Assembly (NCBI GenBank): GCA_019118525.1
Contig: DWYV01000050.1
Coordinates: 1-64,000, forward strand
Origin: Candidatus Bariatricus faecipullorum
GTDB lineage: Bacteria; Bacillota; Clostridia; Lachnospirales; Lachnospiraceae
DNA: 64,000 nt
Direction: 5' to 3'
Positions 16,766 through 26,294 of the stretch are shown one piece after another. The notes beneath the pieces are model-generated. The model did not search any database. It saw only the letters and a program-made list of their open reading frames with translations, and was not told the DNA's origin. The position numbers and the translations under genes are program-made. The stretch's first letter is position 1. Each line of letters opens with the position of its first letter.

Positions 16766-17446
16766 ATGATTTTTTGTGTGGAAGACGAAGCGAATATCAG
16801 GGAACTGGTCGTATATACCCTGGAGACAACCGGATTTCACGCCCGTGGTTTTGAAGACGGAAAAGCATTTTACGAGGCTTTGGCAGGGGAACTGCCAGAG
16901 CTCGTTTTGCTTGACATCATGCTTCCGGGAGAGGACGGAATGAAAATCCTCAGAAAGCTGAAAACCACACCCAGGACGAAGAATATTCCGGTCATTATGG
17001 TGACGGCCAAGGGAGCGGAATATGACAAAGTGATGGGGCTGGATTCTGGAGCCGATGACTTTGTGACCAAACCTTTTGGCATGATGGAACTGATTGCCCG
17101 GATTAAGGCTGTGCTCCGGAGGAGCCAGAAAAGTACCGAAAGCGAGATTTACACAGCGGGAACGCTGATGCTGGATGTGAAAAAGCATGAGGTGACCGTG
17201 GACGGGAGGAAGGTATCCCTGACGCTGAAGGAATTTGAGCTTCTGAAACGTCTGATGACGAACCGGAACATTGTTCTGACCAGAGATACTCTGCTGGAAG
17301 AAATCTGGGGCTATGATTTTGACGGAGAGACCCGGACGGTAGATGTTCATGTCCGGACACTCCGGCAGAAGCTGGGGCCGGAAGGCAACCGGATAGAGAC
17401 AGTACGTGGCGTGGGCTACCGGATGGGAGAACGGGATGAAGCGTAA
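16766..17446 (+). CDS. phoP: OmpR/PhoB-family response regulator, probable PhoP
   Basis: Protein of 226 residues: receiver domain (acidic pair Glu6-Asp7, phospho-acceptor Asp50 in LVLLDIMLPGEDG, Lys in VTKPFG) and a winged-helix DNA-binding domain (about 130-226, RTVDVHVRTLRQKL...IETVRGVGYRM). It begins 27 bp after phoU and overlaps the kinase start by 11 bp. Position makes it the regulator of phosphate starvation, probably acting at the hexamer arrays near 12.57 kb and 46.02 kb. Confidence 0.9.
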   Translation: MIFCVEDEANIRELVVYTLETTGFHARGFEDGKAFYEALAGELPELVLLDIMLPGEDGMKILRKLKTTPRTKNIPVIMVTAKGAEYDKVMGLDSGADDFVTKPFGMMELIARIKAVLRRSQKSTESEIYTAGTLMLDVKKHEVTVDGRKVSLTLKEFELLKRLMTNRNIVLTRDTLLEEIWGYDFDGETRTVDVHVRTLRQKLGPEGNRIETVRGVGYRMGERDEA

Positions 17447-18749
17447 AATACAGAGAAGCATGATGACGGTGCTCGTCCTGACGCTGGCGGTGTCCTATCT
17501 GCTGCTCACGCTGTTTGTGTACCGGCAGACGCTGGATATTATGGAGGATGGTCTGGCGGAAGAGGCGCGGTATATCAGCCGGGCAGTGAAGATTTCCGGT
17601 GAAAGCTACCTTGCCGACATGGATGCGGTGGACCGGGAGACCAGGGTGACGCTGATAGATGAAAACGGCGCAGTGCTTTACGATTCTTTCGGCGAAGAGG
17701 ACAGTCTGGAAAACCATGCGACCCGGGAAGAGGTTCAGGAAGCGCTGGAAAGCGGTGTGGGACGGGATATTCGGCTCTCCGATACCGTGGGCCTGGAGAT
17801 GTTCTATTACGCCCTGCGAATGGATGACGGAAATGTGCTGCGGGTGGCCAGGGATATGGACACGGTGTGGCGCACGGCACTGAATGTATTGCCTTTTATG
17901 GCAGTGACTGGTGTAATAATGACTGTGTTTGCATGGGGAATTTCCCGATATCTGGTCGGAAAGCTGATTCACCCCATCAATAATCTGGATTTGGAGGAAC
18001 CCTTGGAGAACGATGTATATGAGGAGATGGCTCCTCTTCTGGAACGGATTGACCGTCAGAATAAGGAAAAAGAACAGATTGAGCAGATGAGAAAAGAGTT
18101 TTCTGCCAATGTTTCCCATGAGTTGAAAACTCCGCTGACATCAATCTCCGGTTATGCGGAGATTATGATGAACGGACTGGTGAAGCCGGAAGATGTGCAG
18201 GGATTCGCTGAACGCATTTACAAGGAGGCCAGCCGCATGATAACGCTGGTAGGCGACATCATTAAGCTGTCAAAACTGGACGAAGGCAGCGTAGAGGTGG
18301 AGAAGGAAAATGTAGATCTGTACCAGCTGGCGCGGGAAATCTGCAGCCGTCTTGCACCCCAGGCGGAAAAGAAAAAAGTTCATCTGGAAGTAAGCGGAGA
18401 GCATACCGAGTATTTCGGTATCCGCCAGATAATTGACGAGATGATTTTTAACATTACAGAAAATGCCGTAAAGTATAATAAAGAAGGCGGAAAAGTCAGT
18501 ATCTGGGTGGGGAACACCCTTCAGGGAAGACGGGTTATTGTGCAGGATACCGGAATCGGTATTCCCAAGGAACATCAGGAACGTATTTTCGAACGCTTCT
18601 ATAGGGTAGATAAAAGTCATTCCCGGGAAAGCGGCGGAACCGGCCTGGGACTCTCCATCGTAAAACACGGAGCACTTCTGCACCACGCAGATATCAGCGT
18701 GGAGAGCGAGCCGGGCAAAGGAACCCGGATGGAAATAAACTTTCATTAG
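17436..18749 (+). CDS. phoR: Sensor histidine kinase, probable PhoR
   Basis: Membrane kinase of 437 residues: span 1 (about 9-28), extracytoplasmic loop (about 30-148), span 2 (about 150-173), then a dimerisation domain with His228 in FSANVSHELKTPLTSISGYAE and an ATPase domain with the N-box (MIFNITENAVKYN), the G1 box (DTGIGI) and GTGLGLSIVK. No clear PAS domain separates span 2 from the H-box. ATG 17436 overlaps the regulator's 3' end. A palindromic repeat begins 5 bp after the stop. Confidence 0.92.
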   Translation: MKRKIQRSMMTVLVLTLAVSYLLLTLFVYRQTLDIMEDGLAEEARYISRAVKISGESYLADMDAVDRETRVTLIDENGAVLYDSFGEEDSLENHATREEVQEALESGVGRDIRLSDTVGLEMFYYALRMDDGNVLRVARDMDTVWRTALNVLPFMAVTGVIMTVFAWGISRYLVGKLIHPINNLDLEEPLENDVYEEMAPLLERIDRQNKEKEQIEQMRKEFSANVSHELKTPLTSISGYAEIMMNGLVKPEDVQGFAERIYKEASRMITLVGDIIKLSKLDEGSVEVEKENVDLYQLAREICSRLAPQAEKKKVHLEVSGEHTEYFGIRQIIDEMIFNITENAVKYNKEGGKVSIWVGNTLQGRRVIVQDTGIGIPKEHQERIFERFYRVDKSHSRESGGTGLGLSIVKHGALLHHADISVESEPGKGTRMEINFH

Positions 18750-18754
18750 TCATT

Positions 18755-18810
18755 GGGGACGGGTACAGGCCAGCTTGTACCCGTCCCCGACTACATTTCT
18801 GAAACAATTC
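18755..18810 (-). repeat. Dispersed palindromic repeat, copy C (reverse orientation)
   Basis: Inverted repeat at 18755-18788 (one G-T mismatch near the centre) followed by ACATTTC (18793-18799) and ACAATTC (18804-18810), the complement of the GAATTGT pair seen left of the other copies. The motif starts are again 11 bp apart. It directly follows phoR. Confidence 0.9.
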
Positions 18811-18818
18811 TGATAATA

Positions 18819-18872
18819 GAAAAAACAGCCTACGACACATAAATCGGGGGGAATGTCGTAAACTGTTTTTTC
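18819..18872. terminator. Long-stem terminator after phoR, readable both ways
   Basis: GAAAAAACAG-C-CTACGACA pairs with TGTCGTA-AA-CTGTTTTTTC around a loop with six G. The A-run on one side and T-run on the other allow termination from both strands. From here to about 19102 the DNA is AT-rich and holds only an inverted repeat (GTGTCTT-5 nt-AAGACAC, 18941-18959). No convincing gene is seen there. Confidence 0.8.
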
Positions 18873-19102
18873 TAAATAATTTCATTAAAGGAGAAATGAA
18901 AATAAAAAGTATCAAAATACTGAAAACGTCATATTCTTTTGTGTCTTTCCTTAAGACACTATTATAATACCATGTGAATCCCTGGGCGTAAATACACAAA
19001 AAAGACGAAATGCATAAAAACAAAGCGGATTTTTTGTACATAATCACAATGAAAAAGCAAAATTTACAAAAGCCTGCAAAAATTCAAAAAGGTCATTATG
19101 CA

Positions 19103-19603
19103 TTATGCGATTTGGTATTCCAGGATATAGTCGTCCATGAAAAAGCCGTTTCCGATATCTGTTTTTTCTGTGCGTGTGGTGACAAGCCCGAGATGATGAT
19201 ATACGTCCAGGGTATGTTCGTTGTGCCGGTTGCAGGTAAGCCAGATGGAAGAGAGGCCTCTTTTACGGCAGAGATTTTTTAAAAACTCAAAGGCCTGTGT
19301 GGCCAGGTGCTGTCCCCGGTATTCTTTTTTCAGATAGAGTTTGCTTAAGAAAAGCCGTCCGTTTTCGTCGTGAACTCCGGTATAACCGGCAAGAACCCCG
19401 TCCAGGCGCAGCTGAAAATATTCATAGCCCTCCCTGGTCTGCTGTTTCAGCGCCGGGAGAGACTGAAATTTTTCTACCATATAATTGACCTGATTTTCTC
19501 CGATGATGGGAGTAAAATGTTCATGCCAGATGGATTCCGCCAGCACGGCAATCTCTTCCAGCTCTTTTTCCGACTTCGCCGGTATAATTATTAAATCTTT
19601 CAT
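19103..19603 (-). CDS. GNAT-family N-acetyltransferase
   Basis: Protein of 166 residues with the acetyl-CoA binding block LYLKKEYRGQHLATQAFEFL (Q/RxxGxG-like, here RGQHLA) and the terminal TCNRHNEHTLDVYHHLGL segment typical of YjaB/PhnO-like acetyltransferases. The substrate cannot be told. ATG 19603 has GAGGCAGGAAA in front on this strand; a longer frame to 19666 has no such signal. Confidence 0.87.
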   Translation of the reverse strand: MKDLIIIPAKSEKELEEIAVLAESIWHEHFTPIIGENQVNYMVEKFQSLPALKQQTREGYEYFQLRLDGVLAGYTGVHDENGRLFLSKLYLKKEYRGQHLATQAFEFLKNLCRKRGLSSIWLTCNRHNEHTLDVYHHLGLVTTRTEKTDIGNGFFMDDYILEYQIA

Positions 19604-19720
19604 TTTCCTGCCTCGCTTATTTTTTTTCGTTGAAAAATGTGTTATTATAACTTTAAAATTGTACATTTTTTACAAAGGTTTTGCAAGAGGGGAGTCAACA
19701 AAAATCAAAAGGGAGCTGCT

Positions 19721-20425
19721 ATGGGAAAATTTGTAGAACTGAAGGATGTCAGAAAGATTTATCATATGGGAGAGGTAGAGATTGCTGCCGCGAACGGCAT
19801 CAGTTTTTACATTGAAAAAGGAGAGTTTGCCGTTGTGGTAGGCCCCAGTGGGGCAGGAAAAACAACGGTTCTCAATATTTTAGGGGGCATGGACACGGCT
19901 ACCAGCGGGGAAGTGTGGATTGACGGCCAGGACATTACCCGGTATAAGGGAAAGAAGCTGACTGCCTACCGCCGGGAGGATATCGGATTTGTATTTCAGT
20001 TTTATAATCTGATACCTAATCTGACGGCACTGGAAAATGTAGAGCTTGCCCTGCAAATCTGCAGGAATCCGCTGGATGCGGAGACGATTCTGAAGGAAGT
20101 GGGACTGGGAGAGAGAATGGGTAACTTTCCGGCGCAGCTTTCCGGCGGGGAACAGCAGCGGGTGTCCATCGCCCGGGCCCTGGCGAAAAATCCGAAGCTT
20201 CTGCTCTGTGATGAGCCTACGGGAGCGCTGGATTATAATACGGGAAAAGCAATTCTCAAACTCCTGCAGGATACCTGCCGTCAGATGGGAATGACAGTCA
20301 TCCTGATTACACACAATTCGGCCATTGCGCCGATGGCAGACCGGGTTATCCGGATAAAGAACGGAAAAGCGGAGAGCATTCAGGAAAATCCAAATCCGGT
20401 TCCGGTAGAAACGATAGAATGGTAG
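19721..20425 (+). CDS. ABC transporter ATP-binding protein partnering a giant FtsX permease
   Basis: ATPase of 234 residues with Walker [31 protein letters not shown], signature [15 protein letters not shown] and Walker [13 protein letters not shown]. MacB/LolD class. ATG 19721 follows AAAAGGGAGCTGCT, while longer in-frame starts lack a ribosome binding site. Only 7 bp separate it from the permease gene, so the two are one unit. Confidence 0.93.
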   Translation: MGKFVELKDVRKIYHMGEVEIAAANGISFYIEKGEFAVVVGPSGAGKTTVLNILGGMDTATSGEVWIDGQDITRYKGKKLTAYRREDIGFVFQFYNLIPNLTALENVELALQICRNPLDAETILKEVGLGERMGNFPAQLSGGEQQRVSIARALAKNPKLLLCDEPTGALDYNTGKAILKLLQDTCRQMGMTVILITHNSAIAPMADRVIRIKNGKAESIQENPNPVPVETIEW

Positions 20426-20432
20426 GGATAAC

Positions 20433-23400
20433 ATGAAAAAAAATATGCTGTGCAAGGATTTCTTTATGGAAATCCGGACATCCTGGGGGCGGTTTGTTTC
20501 GATATTTTTTATTGTGGCGCTTGGTGTGGCTTTTTATTCCGGCATCCGCGCATCGGAACCCAGTATGCGTATTTCCGGGGATTCCTACTTTGACAGTGAG
20601 AACCTGATGGATATCAAGGTCATGGGAACCATGGGTCTTACGGAAGACGACGTGGAAGCCATCGAAAAGGTGGATGGGATTGAACTGGCGGAAGGAAGCT
20701 ACAGCGTAGACCTGCTCTGCCCGGTGGATGATACCGAAAATGTGGTTCATGTGATGGCCATGGAGGCTAATTTTAACAATATTCAGGTATCAGAGGGCCG
20801 GCTTCCGGAAAAGGAGGGGGAGTGTCTTCTGGATGAAGATTTTGCGGCTCAGACCGACTATGAAATCGGTGATACCATCACCTTTTCCACCGGAGACGAC
20901 AGCACCGTTACCGACAGCCTGACGACCGATACGTTTACGATTACGGGCTTTGGAAACAGTCCCCTGTACATATCCATAGGAAGAGGAAACAGTACCGTGG
21001 GAAACGGGGAAGTCAGCGGCTTTGTGGCCGTGGACAAATCTTCCTTTTCCATGGATGTTTATTCGGAAATTTATGTGCGGGTGACCCAAGCCCTGGATAC
21101 GACGGCGTTCACCGAAGAGTATGAAACGCTGACGGAAAATGCCGTGCAGGCGCTGGAAGATATTGCGGACGAGCAGTGTGAAGCCCGCAGACAGGAGATT
21201 GTGTCCGAGGCGGAGGAAGAGCTTCGGGATGCCCAGGATACGGTAGATGAGGAATCTCAGACCCTGGAAGACGCAAAGGCGGAGCTGGAAGAAGCCCGCA
21301 GCTCTGCGGCCAGGGAACTGGCGGACGCCCGGGAACAGCTGGCCCAGGCAGAGGAGACACTGCAGGCATCCCGGACTCAGATTGCCCAGGGAGAAGCGCA
21401 GCTGGAGGCCGGGAAAGCAGAGCTGGCGTCCCGGCAGAGCGCCCTGACGGAAGGACTCAGGCAGTATGAGGACGGCCTGGCCCAGGTGGAGGCTCAGGAG
21501 CAGAGTCTGAACCAGGCAGAGGCGGCATATCTGACTCAGTATGCCCAGCAGATGCCGATAATAACGGCGGGAAAAGAGCAGATTGCAGAGAAACGAGAAG
21601 AACTGAACGGCTATCTGGCCCCGCTGGAAACCGTGGAGACCGCTCTGAACGGACTGAACAGTGAAATCAGCAGTCTAAATACGAAGATAGAAGAAGGCGA
21701 TTTGCGGGCGGAGGAACTGCAGGCCCGCCAGGAAGAAGGCCAGGAGCTGACGGAGGAAGAAAAGGCTTTTTTGGAATCCTGGGAAACTTCAGCAAGACCG
21801 GAACTGGAAGACCAGGTCACTGCCCTGGAAATGCAGAAAAGCGGAATCCTCCAGCAGGCCGGAGCAGCCGCCGGCATTCCTGACCTGACGGAAGAAGTGT
21901 TTCAGCAGACCATACAGGAAGTCCGGGACGGTCTGGAAACGCTGAACAGCCAGGAGCAGGAGCTTCTGGCCGGCGAGCAGGAGCTTTTGGCCTACGGCCA
22001 GCAGATTCAGGATGGAAAGACCCAGATAGCCCAGGCAAAAGAACAGCTTGCCGCCTCCAAAGCAGACATTGATGCGGGCCAGGCTCAGATAAACGCTGCC
22101 TGGGCCCTGCTGAACGGCCAGGCCCAGACCCTGGCGGACGGGAAGGCCCAGTTAGCCTCCGGCGAGCAGGAACTGGCGGAAGGATATGCGGATTACGAAA
22201 ACGGAGCGGCGGAAGCGGCCAGCCAGATAGCCGAAGGACAGACCCAGATAGACGATGGAGAAGCCCAGCTGACCGAGGCAAGACAGGAGATTGCCGACGC
22301 CCGGGCAGAGATTGAGAAGATTGAGAACCCCGAATGGTATGTGCAGGACCGGAACGAGGCTCTGACAGAGTACCAGGGGTATGGGGACAATGCGGACCGG
22401 ATGCGGGAGCTGGGAAGAGTCTTTCCGGCGGTCTTTTTCCTGGTGGCGGCACTGATAAGCCTTACTGCCATGACCAGAATGGTGGAGGAACAGCGAATTC
22501 AGATAGGAACACTGAAGGCGCTGGGATACAGCAAACTTTCCATAGCAGGTAAATATATTGCCTATGCCCTGACGGCGACGCTGGGCGGAAGCATCTTTGG
22601 CGTACTGTTCGGCGAGAAGGTGTTCCCATGGATTATCATCTACGCTTACAAGATTATCTATATGCACGTTCCGGACATTCTGGTGCCCTACCATATGAGT
22701 TATGCCGTGCAGGCAACGCTGATAGCGGTGCTCTGTACGCTGGCGGCCACCATACTTTCCTGCTATAAGGAACTGGCCGCCGTACCTGCGGAACTGATGC
22801 GCCCGCCTTCGCCAAGGCAGGGGAAACGAATTTTCCTGGAGCGGATAGGGATTCTCTGGCGGCGTCTGAGTTTCATTTGGAAATCCTCCATCCGTAACCT
22901 GGTGCGCTATAAAAAGCGGTTTTTCATGACCGTATTCGGTATCGGAGGCTGTATGGCTCTCATGCTGGTAGGCTTTGGACTGAAGGACTGTATCTTCGAG
23001 ATTCCGGATCTGCAGTATGGTGAAATCCAGTTCTACGATGCTGCGGTCTACTATGACGCTGGAATTGAGGCGGACGAAAAAGAAGCCATCATGGAAAGTG
23101 TGACGGACAGCAGAAATGTGGAAGAGGCCATTCAGGTCCGGATGCAGAATGTGGATGTGCATGCAGGAGACGAGACACTGGGTATCTACCTGACAGTGCC
23201 GGAAAACGCAGAACGAATGGAAAATTTTGTCAGCTTTCACAGCCGGACGGATGATGAGACCTACCGCCTGAAGGATGATGAAGTGATTCTCACGGAAAAA
23301 GCCGCTGATGTACTGAATGTGGGTGTGGGTGACACCGTGACCTTAAATGACAATGACCTGGGAGAGAGGGAGTTGACAGTGGGAGCGGTCTGCGAAAACT

Positions 23401-24011
23401 ACATGGGCCATTACCTTTATGTAACTCCGGAGCTTTATGAGGAAATCTACGGGGCCCAGCCCCAGTATAACGGCATCCTCTTCCGGATGGAAGACGGAAA
23501 GGCGGCCCAGGCGGAAAAAGTGGGAAGCACTCTTCTGGAAAATGAAAACGTACTGAATGTCAGCTATACTTCCAGCATTGAGGACCAGCTTGACGATATG
23601 CTGCAGAGTCTGAACCTGGTTATTGTGGTGCTGATTATATCTGCGGGACTTCTTGCCTTTGTGGTACTGTACAATCTGAATACCATCAATATCACCGAGA
23701 GACGGCGGGAACTGGCGACTATTAAGGTGCTGGGATTTTTCGATACCGAAGTGGCTGCTTATGTATACCGGGAGAATGTGCTGCTGACGGTTATAGGAAT
23801 GCTGGCTGGAAGTGTCCTGGGACGGCTTTTGCTTCAGTTTGTAGTGGTAACGGTGGAAGTGGACGACATTATGTTCGGAAGAGTTATCCACGGCCCCAGC
23901 TACCTTTACAGCATTCTGTTCACTATTGGATTCTCCATGTTTGTCAACTGGGTGATGTATTTTAAACTGAAAAAGATTGACATGGTAGAGTCTCTGAAGA
24001 GCGTGGAATAG
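20433..24011 (+). CDS. FtsX-family ABC permease with a very long extracytoplasmic coiled coil
   Basis: Protein of 1192 residues. One N-terminal span (about 15-35), a MacB-like domain (40-235), a coiled coil of about 400 residues (about 240-645, rich in Gln/Glu/Ala/Leu with repeats such as QIAQGEAQLEAGKAEL), three spans (about 665-785), a linker to a further span near 830, a second extracytoplasmic domain, and three more spans to the C-terminus. The EEQRIQIGTLKALGY and ERRRELATIKVLGF coupling motifs are both intact. Related proteins occur in Firmicutes next to this ATPase type. A role in envelope stress or lipoprotein/peptide handling is plausible but unproven. Confidence 0.9.
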   Translation: MKKNMLCKDFFMEIRTSWGRFVSIFFIVALGVAFYSGIRASEPSMRISGDSYFDSENLMDIKVMGTMGLTEDDVEAIEKVDGIELAEGSYSVDLLCPVDDTENVVHVMAMEANFNNIQVSEGRLPEKEGECLLDEDFAAQTDYEIGDTITFSTGDDSTVTDSLTTDTFTITGFGNSPLYISIGRGNSTVGNGEVSGFVAVDKSSFSMDVYSEIYVRVTQALDTTAFTEEYETLTENAVQALEDIADEQCEARRQEIVSEAEEELRDAQDTVDEESQTLEDAKAELEEARSSAARELADAREQLAQAEETLQASRTQIAQGEAQLEAGKAELASRQSALTEGLRQYEDGLAQVEAQEQSLNQAEAAYLTQYAQQMPIITAGKEQIAEKREELNGYLAPLETVETALNGLNSEISSLNTKIEEGDLRAEELQARQEEGQELTEEEKAFLESWETSARPELEDQVTALEMQKSGILQQAGAAAGIPDLTEEVFQQTIQEVRDGLETLNSQEQELLAGEQELLAYGQQIQDGKTQIAQAKEQLAASKADIDAGQAQINAAWALLNGQAQTLADGKAQLASGEQELAEGYADYENGAAEAASQIAEGQTQIDDGEAQLTEARQEIADARAEIEKIENPEWYVQDRNEALTEYQGYGDNADRMRELGRVFPAVFFLVAALISLTAMTRMVEEQRIQIGTLKALGYSKLSIAGKYIAYALTATLGGSIFGVLFGEKVFPWIIIYAYKIIYMHVPDILVPYHMSYAVQATLIAVLCTLAATILSCYKELAAVPAELMRPPSPRQGKRIFLERIGILWRRLSFIWKSSIRNLVRYKKRFFMTVFGIGGCMALMLVGFGLKDCIFEIPDLQYGEIQFYDAAVYYDAGIEADEKEAIMESVTDSRNVEEAIQVRMQNVDVHAGDETLGIYLTVPENAERMENFVSFHSRTDDETYRLKDDEVILTEKAADVLNVGVGDTVTLNDNDLGERELTVGAVCENYMGHYLYVTPELYEEIYGAQPQYNGILFRMEDGKAAQAEKVGSTLLENENVLNVSYTSSIEDQLDDMLQSLNLVIVVLIISAGLLAFVVLYNLNTINITERRRELATIKVLGFFDTEVAAYVYRENVLLTVIGMLAGSVLGRLLLQFVVVTVEVDDIMFGRVIHGPSYLYSILFTIGFSMFVNWVMYFKLKKIDMVESLKSVE

Positions 24012-24048
24012 GCTGGTTTAGAAAAATTTTACATAGTTTACAGATTTA

Positions 24049-24075
24049 TTAGCACTCATTTCGGATGAGTGCTAA
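24049..24075. promoter_or_regulatory. CIRCE operator (HrcA binding site)
   Basis: TTAGCACTC, nine bases, GAGTGCTAA: a perfect match to the CIRCE consensus bound by the heat-shock repressor HrcA. It ends 7 bp before the -35 box of the htpG promoter. Confidence 0.95.
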
Positions 24076-24082
24076 TTTTTTG

Positions 24083-24111
24083 TTGACATTTGAAAAATCA
24101 GGTATTAAGAT
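24083..24111 (+). promoter_or_regulatory. Sigma-A promoter of htpG
   Basis: TTGACA (24083-24088), 17-bp spacer, TAAGAT (24106-24111). It sits just downstream of CIRCE and 45 bp before the htpG ATG. Confidence 0.85.
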
Positions 24112-24156
24112 AATGAATAGCGGAAAAGCAGAAAGAAATTTAAGGAGTGATGATAT

Positions 24157-26226
24157 ATGGCAGCAAAAAAAGGGAACCTTTCCATTAATAGTGAAAACAT
24201 TTTCCCGATAATTAAAAAATGGATGTATTCCGACCACGATATTTTTGTAAGAGAGATGGTCTCCAATGGATGCGATGCCATCACCAAGCTTAAAAAGCTG
24301 GACATGATGGGAGAGTACACCCTGCCGGACGGCTATAAGGCAAAGATTCAGGTCATTGTAAACCCGGAAGAAAAGACTCTGAAATTTATCGATAACGGTC
24401 TCGGCATGACCGCGGACGAGGTGGAAGAGTATATTACCCAGATTGCCTTTTCCGGCGCAACCGAATTCCTGGACAAATATAAGGACAAAACTACGGAAGA
24501 CGACATGATTGGACACTTCGGCCTGGGCTTTTATTCTGCTTTCATGGTAGCGGACGAGGTTCATATTGACACCCTCTCCTACCGGGAGGGAGCTGCTCCT
24601 GTACACTGGGCCTGCGACGGCGGCACGGAGTACGAGATGGAGGACGGGAACAAAGAAGGCGTAGGCTCTGAGATTACCTTGTTCCTGAATGAGGACAGCC
24701 TGGAATTCTGCAACGAATACCGGATGCGGGAAGTTCTGGAAAAATACTGTTCCTTTATGCCCGTAGAGATTTTCCTCTCCCGTGCAAACGCGGAACCGGA
24801 ATATGAAACCATTCCCGAAGAGGAACTTCTGGATACCGATGAAGTGATAGAGCATATCCATGAAGACGCCAAAATGGAAGAGAAGGAAAAGGAAAACGGC
24901 GAAAAAGAAATGGTGGAGGTAAAACCGGCCCAGGACAAAGTAAAGATTAAAAAACGTCCGGTTTCCATCAGCGATACCACGCCGCTGTGGACGAAACATC
25001 CCAACGAATGTACGAAGGAAGACTATATTGAATTTTACCGGAAAGTATTCCTGGACTATAAGGAACCGCTGTTCTGGATTCACCTGAACATGGACTATCC
25101 CTTCAACCTGAAAGGAATCCTCTACTTCCCGAAAATCAATACGGAATATGATTCCATTGAAGGAACCATCAAGCTGTACAACAACCAGGTGTTCATCGCG
25201 GACAACATCAAAGAAGTGATTCCGGAATTCCTGATGATTCTGAAAGGCGTCATCGACTGCCCGGACCTGCCGCTGAATGTATCCCGAAGCGCCCTGCAGA
25301 ACGACGGATTCGTACAGAAGATTGCAGATTATATTTCAAAAAAAGTGGCGGACAAACTGTCCGGCATGTGCAAGACCGATAAGGAAAACTACGAAAAATA
25401 CTGGGACGACATCAGTCCGTTTATCAAGTTCGGCTGCCTGAAAGACGAGAAGTTCTGTGAGAAAATGATGGACTATGTGCTCTTTAAGAATCTGGACCAC
25501 AAGTATCTGACGCTGAAAGAAGTAGTGGAGGAAAATGGCGGAAGCCTGGAAAAACCAGAGGAAAAGAAGGAAGAGACTTCCGGAGAAGACAAAGAGGACG
25601 GGACGAAAGAGCCGCAGAAGACGATTATCTACTATGTAACGGATGAACAGCAGCAGAGCCAGTATATCAATATGTTTAAGAAGGAAGGCATGGACGCCGT
25701 TATTCTGGGACATAACATCGACGCTCCGTTTATTACACAGATGGAACAGAAAAACGAAACCATCCGGTTCCAGAGAATCGATGCAGACCTGACCGACACC
25801 TTCAAGGAAGAAATCGGGGAAGACGAAAAAGAAGAGTTCCAGAAAAAAGCGGACAGTCTGACGGAAACTTTCCGGAAAGTGCTGGGAAATGACAAACTGG
25901 CCGTAAAAGTGGAAAAGATGAAAGATGAAAATGTGGCCTCCATGGTGACCCTGTCCGAAGAGTCCCGCCGTATGCAGGAAATGATGAAGATGTACGGCAT
26001 GAGCGGCATGGATCCGTCCATGTTCGGCACGGACGTAACCCTGATTCTGAATGCCGGACATCCGCTGGTACAGTATGTGACAGAACATGCAGAAGGAGAA
26101 AACACAGACCTTATCTGCCATCAGCTGTATGACCTGGCCATGCTGGCGCATAAACCGCTGAGCCCGGAGGAAATGACCGCATTCGTGAAGAGAAGCAACG
26201 AGATAATGCTGCTTCTGACAAAATAA
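24157..26226 (+). CDS. htpG: Chaperone protein HtpG (Hsp90 family)
   Basis: Protein of 689 residues. The GHKL ATPase domain shows the REMVSNGCDAITKLKKL helix, the FIDNGLGMTADEV loop and GHFGLGFYSAFMVAD. The middle domain has LFWIHLNMDYPFNLKGILYFP and LPLNVSRSALQND. A Lys/Glu-rich insert (about 235-265) and another charged stretch (about 465-490) make it longer than the roughly 625 residues of E. coli HtpG. ATG 24157 follows TAAGGAGTGATGATAT. It is monocistronic, with CIRCE control upstream and a bidirectional terminator downstream. Confidence 0.97.
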   Translation: MAAKKGNLSINSENIFPIIKKWMYSDHDIFVREMVSNGCDAITKLKKLDMMGEYTLPDGYKAKIQVIVNPEEKTLKFIDNGLGMTADEVEEYITQIAFSGATEFLDKYKDKTTEDDMIGHFGLGFYSAFMVADEVHIDTLSYREGAAPVHWACDGGTEYEMEDGNKEGVGSEITLFLNEDSLEFCNEYRMREVLEKYCSFMPVEIFLSRANAEPEYETIPEEELLDTDEVIEHIHEDAKMEEKEKENGEKEMVEVKPAQDKVKIKKRPVSISDTTPLWTKHPNECTKEDYIEFYRKVFLDYKEPLFWIHLNMDYPFNLKGILYFPKINTEYDSIEGTIKLYNNQVFIADNIKEVIPEFLMILKGVIDCPDLPLNVSRSALQNDGFVQKIADYISKKVADKLSGMCKTDKENYEKYWDDISPFIKFGCLKDEKFCEKMMDYVLFKNLDHKYLTLKEVVEENGGSLEKPEEKKEETSGEDKEDGTKEPQKTIIYYVTDEQQQSQYINMFKKEGMDAVILGHNIDAPFITQMEQKNETIRFQRIDADLTDTFKEEIGEDEKEEFQKKADSLTETFRKVLGNDKLAVKVEKMKDENVASMVTLSEESRRMQEMMKMYGMSGMDPSMFGTDVTLILNAGHPLVQYVTEHAEGENTDLICHQLYDLAMLAHKPLSPEEMTAFVKRSNEIMLLLTK

Positions 26227-26233
26227 CTGCATA

Positions 26234-26274
26234 AAAAATTTCCATGCGCGGTTTCCATGCGCATGGAAATTTTT
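26234..26274. terminator. Bidirectional terminator between htpG and a convergent gene
   Basis: AAAAATTTCCATGCGC pairs perfectly (16 bp) with GCGCATGGAAATTTTT around a 9-base loop. A-run and T-run flanks allow use from both strands. Confidence 0.93.
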
Positions 26275-26294
26275 ATATAACCGGGAACTTCATG

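Noticed and set aside
18896-18967. Possible 23-codon ORF after phoR with an AGGAG upstream
   Set aside because: The ribosome binding site is only 2 bp from the ATG, and the peptide is Lys/Ser/Leu-rich with no family features.
24028-24042. Two TTTACA hexamers before htpG as a Pho box
   Set aside because: They are 9 bp apart rather than 11, there are only two, and CIRCE fully explains the control of this gene.
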